Shown: positions 58,291-64,000 of the stretch, one piece after another | Numbering within the stretch: position 1 is the stretch's first letter | Layout of the letters: each line of letters begins with the position of its first letter | Origin: Nissolia schottii | Lineage: Eukaryota > Streptophyta > Magnoliopsida > Fabales > Fabaceae | DNA length: 64,000 bases | Reading direction: 5' to 3' | NCBI GenBank assembly: GCA_003254905.1 | Contig: QANU01027747.1 | Span: forward strand, 6,162 to 70,161 | Program-made: the position numbers and the translations under genes | Notes under the pieces: generated by a model | Told to the model about the DNA's origin: nothing | The model's database searches: none | What the model saw: only the letters and a program-made list of their open reading frames with translations

Positions 58291-58416
58291 CATTCGAATG
58301 CATCTCGATGTTCATTCGAATGCATAAGTGAAAATTTTAGGCATTCGAATACGGGATTCGAATACCTGAAGAACTCTGCAAATCATTCGAGTGAATGATC
58401 ATAAGGTATTCGAATG
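58291..58416 (-). repeat. ATTCGAAT palindrome array upstream of the antisense gene
   Basis: Centres at 58295, 58317, 58346, 58359, 58388 and 58411; distances 22, 29, 13, 29 and 23. Together with 55802-55911 it brackets the antisense gene, as the TAATCGATTA arrays bracket the SIRE extra ORF. Confidence 0.8.
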
Positions 58417-58540
58417 CGTAACCCTAATGGTGGATTTTAGGGTTTCCTGGTGGCCGAGAGGGCCCGGGGAAGGTAGGATTTCTGAGACGACATTCCAGGA
58501 TCCTCTTATGGCTCAATTAGTGTTGAAAATATAACGTCAC

Positions 58541-58578
58541 TCGAATTTCGGGACGAAATTCCAGTAAGGGGGGTGGAA
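58541..58578 (+). other. Polypurine tract of element G
   Basis: TTCGGGACGAAATTCCAGTA followed by AGGGGGGTGGAA directly before TGTAACATCCCG at 58579; the same layout as the PPTs of chromoviruses B and H. It shows that 58579 is the 3' LTR start. Confidence 0.85.
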
Positions 58579-59159
58579 TGTAACATCCCGCGTTTCTCCG
58601 AGCTAGAAATTTATTCATCGACCGCCGAGACCGGCCGAAAATCGTCGAGGGAGCGAGGGAAATTGATTTACAATTCCAAAACCCTGGAAATCTGGGAGAA
58701 CGGATTAGGTTTAGCTGCCTCATGATTTTTGGGAGCCGCTGAACGAGTTTCAAATCGAATGGGAATTCCCCGGACACTGTAAAGCATCCACAGGATTTTT
58801 CGGCCCAATGGAAGAATCTCCGATCTCCGAGAGAATTGTCCGAGACCGAAGGGAAAAATAAATGAGTCACAACCGTGTGCCTGGGATATTTTAGGGCAAC
58901 CAAGAGCAGGGCTTTGCGGACAAGATGCGATTAAATAAAAACGGAAGTCAGATAAAAGGACCTAACTTCTGAGAGAAGTTGAGTAATAAATAGATCAACA
59001 AGTGAAAGAATAAGCGAAAGAATAATTAAATGAATAGATAAATAAATAAGTAAACAAAGAAATAAAAGAATAAATAAATAAATAAATAAAGGAATAAATA
59101 AACAAAGAAAAGAAGAAATAAATAAATAAATAATAATTTAATAATAATAATAATGGTCA
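58579..59159 (+). repeat. Start of the right (3') LTR of element G
   Basis: Near-identical to 49744-50324, including the AT-repeat end, and followed by the same reversed Athila-like sequence. Offset between the two copies is 8,835 bp. Confidence 0.82.
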
Positions 59160-60669
59160 TGAGATTATTTTACAAGAGATTAATGGTCATGAACACTTGG
59201 TATTTGCAATGAATTGAAAGGTTTCAAACAGTTTAAGCTTAAGACCATGTGAAACAACATACAATAACGTTAAACAAGTCAAATGCACAATCACTTGAAT
59301 AACATAAGCAAATCACTCTATCCAATGTCTTTTCCACCAAGGAAATTGTCTTTAAGCACACAATGGTTAGTGGACCAATTTAGGGTGAGTGTTTCGCTCA
59401 TTTTGTCACCATTGAATTATAACAATTCAAATTTGTTACCTGTCTCAAAATTCAATCTAATAGCATGGTTAGTCAAGGATCACAGAAGGACTTGTAGGGG
59501 TTGTAACGTGGCCAGGCTACAAAAAAATTGGTTTTTCTGGATATGCAAATGTTTCCAATTAAGAGAGCAATGAAACCAACTCCTTTTGTGCCTTTCCTTT
59601 TCTTTTAATTCTCTTACCCTTATTCCTCCTTTTCTTATCCCATTTCTTTTTCTTCTTTTTGTATTGGGATAGAATGTTTTTCTTTACGTGCTTTTGTTTT
59701 TTTTCTTCAACTTTTGTATGTTCCTTCCACTTGTTTTTATACCCTTATCTCCCCCTGACTTGGATTCTTGCACATAATCCAATTTGAATGCTCTCTTAAT
59801 TTAGAAACTAAGGGAAGTCATGGTTTTTCCTTTTAATGGCTTAGGGATTATGAACAAAAAGTTCTCATGTTAAGCTCAACTGGGGTGGCAAAGGATATTC
59901 CTAATCATGGTCAGTTTTATTTGGCCAAGTGGTTTTAATTCTAAAGAACAAAAATGCCTTGATCATTTCCTATTCCTTCCATACAATTTTCATGATTAGA
60001 GACTCAAACAAATTCAATTGTGTAAAGACAATGGTGATTCTCTCTATCTCACATAGTGTTTGGCTCACTTCCTTACTTGGTTAGGGTTTATTCCCTTAAT
60101 TTCAAAACATTTTCAATGTTATGCTTATGCAAAACAAGTAAAATATGCATATGAATCATGCTTAAGGTATCTATGTAAGAATCACAAAGTCTATTATGGA
60201 TTATCAAACAATTTCAATTCATGTTATATTATATGTGTTCATGCATCAAATCCAAGTAAAATGAACTACTACTTAATTTGTTTTAAACAATCAAGTCTTA
60301 AGAACGCAAAATATCCTAGCTAAGAAAAGGAAATTAAATAAGTAAGGTGCTAGAAAATTAAAAATGCTCCCTGTTATGGTGACTATGTTCCCTTGATGAA
60401 GTCTCCTTTCCAGTTGTTTAAGCTACTTCATCTTGCTTCAAAATGTTGAAGAAATAAAAGCTTATGAAGCATGTTCTTCTTCTTTCTTGATTTTAGTCCT
60501 GCAAAACAACTAGGAAATTCCTTTCCCAAGGATTCCAAAATGTCACCATGTTCACAAAATTTAATCTTAACACCCTAATAATATATAATAAAAACTCGTA
60601 AACCTCTGGGTTGCCTCCCAGGAAGCGCTCTTTTAACGTCATTAGCTTGACGCCTGTCTTTAGCAAGGG

Positions 60670-63281
60670 TTAGCCAAATTCTTTGTCCAACATATTGCTG
60701 ACCACTTTGGCTACCTCAAAAAGTCTTTGAAAAGTCCATCCTTCCTTCAGAATTGAGGAGCCACTTATTTCCTTTGCTCCCTCCTCGTTATCATTTTCCT
60801 GCACAAATTCATATCTAAATTGAGAAGGTAAAGGTGGTAGCTCTAGTTTCTTTTCTTCCTTCAGTTCAACTTTCTTGTTAAGGTCCTCTATTTCTGCTTT
60901 TTCAGGAAGAATGGTTAGTGTGGAGTCAAGGTTTTGCAAAAATAGCTCTATCTCCTTTTCTTCATCCGCAGTGAATGTCGCTGGATCATCGGTCAATGCC
61001 ATTTCCAACGGGTCTACCACGTGAGGTCTCCGTTGTACTTGCATCACAACCTCATCAAGTACATCAAGGCTAAAACATTGTCCCTCATCCTTCGGATATT
61101 TCATTGACTCGAATATATCTAACTGCACCTCATCCTCATGAACTCTGATATTCAATTTCCCTTTGTCCATGTCTATTCCCATTCTAGCAGTCCTCATGAA
61201 AGGTCTCCCAAGAATTAGGGGAACCTCAGCATCCTCTGAAATGTCAATCACAACAAATTCAGCAGGGATTAAAAATTTATCAACCTTTACCAGAACATCT
61301 TCCGCTACTCCAAGTGGATATTTGATTGATCTGTTAGCTAGCTGCAAGGACATCCTGGTTGGCTTCAGTTCCAAATCACTTATTCTTTTAAGCATAGATA
61401 GGGGCATCAGGCTAACACTAGCCCCAAGATCAATTAAAGCTTTGCCTACTGACACATTCCCAATGGTGACAGGAATGGTGACACTTCCAGGATCTGTCAA
61501 TTTGTGGGGAATATAATTCTGGATGATGGCACTGCAGCTTGCGCCTAAGTGCACTGTTTCCTCTTCTTGATATTTTCTTTTTTTCATCAATAACTCCTTC
61601 ATAAACTTGGCATAGGAGGGCATTTGCTCTAGTGCTTCGGCAAATGGAATATTGATTTGTAATCTTTTAAAGATATCCATAAACCTAGCAAACTTCCTTT
61701 CCTTGTCAAGTTTCGAGGGAGTTTTTGGATAAGGAAGTGATTTTTCTTTGATCAAAATCCTTTGTTTTTCTACTTCCTTCTCCTCTTCCTTTTTCTTTTC
61801 ATTTTTTTCAACTTCACCCTTTTTTTCAACATTCTCCTTAACAACTTCAGACCTTGGTAGTCTGCCACTATGAGTCATGACTGCCTGGCATGATTCCTTC
61901 GGGTTGGGCTCAGTGTTGGCAGAGAATGTTCCTTTTCTAATTTCAGCCATGTCTTTAGCCAACTGTCCTACCTGGATTTCCAGGTTTTTAATTAAAGCAT
62001 CCGTGTTCCTTTGGTTGGCCATGGACATTTGCATAAACTGTGTGAATGTATCCTCCAGCTTAGAGTTGGTTTGTTGTTGATGAGTAGGAACCTGGTGTGG
62101 GGACTGGAATTGTTGGTTTTGATAGGGAAGTGACGCTCTATTGGACGGGCTTGTTTCTTGCCTCCAAGGTTGATAATTTTGATTCCTTGGATATTGCTGA
62201 TAAGGCCTTTGTTGATTGTTGACAAACTGTGCTTCTTCTTCCCTGCACTCACAATAACCTGTAGGGTGGTCACCAAAACAATATTCACATTGCATTACCT
62301 GGTGTCTTCTTGATGACTGGCTTTCCTTAAACTGCTTTGGCAACTCGTTTAGCGCTTTCTTCATTTCATCTAATTGTTGTTGTAGTTGCCTGTTTTGAGC
62401 TAGGATGGCATCGTTTGTGCCCAGTTCCAACATACCTCCTTTCCTTTTGGGCCTCTGCTATATTGCCCTTGTTGATCTGTTAAAGCCATGGATTCGATGA
62501 TGGTTATGGCCTCATCTGGTGTTTTGGACATTATCTGTCCACCAGCAGCTGCATCCAGTATAAGCTTATGCTGTTGTTGCAGGCCATTCCTAAAAATATG
62601 GATTTGCATTCTTGCATCAAATCCATGGTTTGGGCATCTTCTCAGCATTGATTTGTATCGCTCCCATGTTTCGCACAAACTTTCATTTGGTGCCTGCACA
62701 AAAGTAGCAATAGCAGTCTTTAAATCCATAAATTTTGACTGAGAAAAATACCTGGAACAGAATCTTTCTTCTAACTGATCCCAGTTGGAAAGAACAGTCT
62801 GAGGTTGGTCTAAAAGCCATTCTTTTGCCTTCCCAATCAAAGTTAATGGAAACAATCTAAGGAAAATAGCTTCTTCATCGGCTTCTGATATAGCAGCAGT
62901 TCCACATAGCTCGTAGAATTTTGTGAGATGCGCATATGGATCCTCATGGTCTAATCCTGCAAAAGGGTTAGCATGCATTAATTGGACCAAACCTAGTTAT
63001 AATTGAGGCATTCTTTGTGTCCCCGTTGTTCGTCCCATACGAATGATGTTCCTTGGAATGAAGTTAACAAAGCCTTGGCTTTGTCCTGTTCCACAAGTTC
63101 CTCCTCTGGCTTCTGACATCTTTTCTGAATCTGAAGAAGAAGATGAAGATGAAGAATGTTCTTGTTCTTCCACCGCTTTGGCTAGGGCTTCGGCTTTCCT
63201 TGCTTCACGTCGATTTCTCCTGAGTGTCTTTTCTATCTCTAGATCAAATAAGAATTGACCTGCAGGAGTTTTCTTTCGCAT
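60670..63281 (-). pseudogene. Athila-like gag-protease, copy iii (best preserved)
   Basis: ATG 63281 (MRKKTPAGQFLFDLEIEK), then a Ser-rich acidic stretch and gag domain (LDHEDPYAHLTKFYELCGTAA...FCSRYFSQSKF...CETWERYKSMLRRCPNHGF). A zinc-like CEYCFGDHPTGYCEC motif, coiled segment NLEIQVGQLAKDMAEIRKG, Lys/Glu-rich linker, aspartic protease with DLGASVSLMPLSM and LILGRPFMRTARMG, and an acidic C-terminal extension follow. Only two breaks: TAA 62997-62999 and a one-base deletion near 62445. From 62433 to 60670 it is open (587 codons). No RT domain follows the stop, so the element is a gag-protease-only type. Confidence 0.92.
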
Positions 63282-63403
63282 ACAAGGATAACAAAGTCTT
63301 GCACAGGGGTTAGAACAATAAAAATCTTAAGAAAAAAAGTTAGTTATAATATTTACAAAAGCTTAAAAATAGTCAATCAAAGTAGTGTTTCAATTGGCAC
63401 AAT

Positions 63404-63424
63404 CCCCGGCAACGGCGCCAAAAT
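63404..63424 (-). other. Primer binding site of Athila-like copy iii
   Basis: Minus strand TGGCGCCGTTGCCGGGGATT beside the LTR end; identical to the site next to 54576. Confidence 0.82.
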
Positions 63425-64000
63425 TGATGAAAGCTTTTTCCTCAGTGGGTTTATACTCTCGTTAATTTAAAATATCCTTTTTAAAGCTTTCAGATCCTCG
63501 AGGGATCCAATTGCAGGAAAGTCGGGTATTATCGTATCCACAGAGATTGTGACTGAAACAATAGTATTTGATTGATATTACGTTAAGCTTGTAAAGGTGA
63601 TTGATTTGTTGAGTGAAATTAATAAAGAAACAATAAAATAAAATATAAAACGATAAATGAACTTAAGTTTGGGCAAGTAAGAAATATTTTGGGATTTGAG
63701 TTGCAATATTGCTTTTAATGTAACCAATAGCTCAATTAATATGATCTATGAGTTCATATGATTTTACCGCCACCAGTTCTTAACTTAATCATCTTTCTCA
63801 AGCATGTTAAGTTCACAAGTTCCTTTATTAAGTTGTCAATGTCTTGCACAAACTTAACAAAATAACTTGACGTTAAAGCGGGTGTTAATGCGATTAGTTC
63901 TTGGTTTCCAGTTACGGCAGTTAAGAACTAAATGAATTGATCTAGGTCAAGCTCAAATAGTTGTAACTTTCGTTCACAATATTTAAACGTTTAAATCAAA
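63425..64000 (-). repeat. 5' LTR of Athila-like copy iii (partial)
   Basis: Minus strand ends ...AAGCTTTCATCA at 63425. The part near 63490-63545 (GGATCC..., TCGGGTATTATCG) corresponds to the end of the LTR at 32210-32300. The LTR continues past the window. No coding sequence. Confidence 0.85.

Larger units (their letters stand above)
49744..64000 (+). mobile_element. Element G: chromovirus-type element with composite LTRs and an antisense gene (3' truncated by window)
   Basis: The left LTR begins at 49744 (TGTAACATCCCGCGTTTC), inserted in LTR F with likely target duplication TGCAA (49739-49743). The same start recurs at 58579, directly after a PPT of chromovirus type (GGGACGAAATTCC...GGGGGG). 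Each start is followed by about 580 bp of LTR and then by the same truncated Athila-like element in reverse. Internal DNA visible here is 54706-58578, with a foreign LTR fragment and the antisense gene; no gag or pol of G itself is seen. Confidence 0.65.
59160..64000 (-). mobile_element. Athila-like element copy iii, minus strand, running off the window
   Basis: Nearly identical to copy ii (50325-54688), with the same 3' truncation point. Minus strand: 5' LTR from beyond 64000 to 63425, PBS, gag-protease (63281-60670), conserved tail (60604-60651) and non-coding DNA. The non-coding region (59160-60603) holds no recognisable gene. Confidence 0.88.

Overview
This window is plant nuclear DNA made almost entirely of nested LTR retrotransposons. 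I found no ordinary host gene, tRNA or rRNA. The SIRE-type Ty1/copia element, the Tekay/Del-like Ty3/gypsy chromoviruses with long TGTAACATCCC... LTRs, and the Athila/Tat-like gag-protease-only elements suggest a dicot, most likely a papilionoid legume, and a pericentromeric or otherwise gene-poor region. The species call is inference. Nearly every coding region is broken, and single-base or short N runs mark assembly joints.

Layout. (1) 1-4924: 3' part of a SIRE-like copia element with RT-RNase H, an extra ORF and the 3' LTR. It sits inside an LTR of chromovirus B (minus strand, up to 15553), whose integrase is also split by solo LTR S1 (5625-8126). (2) 15554-16686: integrase relic and unassigned DNA. 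(3) 16687-28094: one chromovirus LTR (C, plus) interrupted by three solo LTRs: S2 (18235-21429), S3 (21904-24494) and S4 (24985-27843). (4) 28095-30290: diverged LTR-like relic D and unassigned DNA. (5) 30291-48230: LTR E (minus), split by an Athila-like element (30827-47864, TSD GCCGC), which is itself split by chromovirus H (34772-44954, TSD AGATG). (6) 48231-64000: LTR F, entered at 49744 by element G. Its two LTR-like copies (49744 and 58579) each begin at the LTR terminus and carry the same truncated minus-strand Athila-like element.

Two observations stand out. First, most of these families carry arrays of short palindromes in pairs about 20-21 bp apart. In several chromovirus LTRs the pairs recur every 49-50 bp (centre spacings alternate 20-21 and 28-30) and the array begins about 400-435 bp downstream of the TATA box. 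The core differs by family (TAATCGATTA, ATTCGAAT, CAATCGATTG, CGCTCAGCG) but the geometry is kept. Second, element G carries an antisense gene with a 114-nt GT-AG intron whose product is homologous to the intronless sense ORF usually called env-like in the SIRE element. Both genes are bracketed by palindrome arrays.

No gene here works with a neighbour in a host pathway. The functional logic is that of retrotransposon life cycles (gag, protease, RT, RNase H, integrase, PBS, PPT, LTR promoter), now mostly dead.
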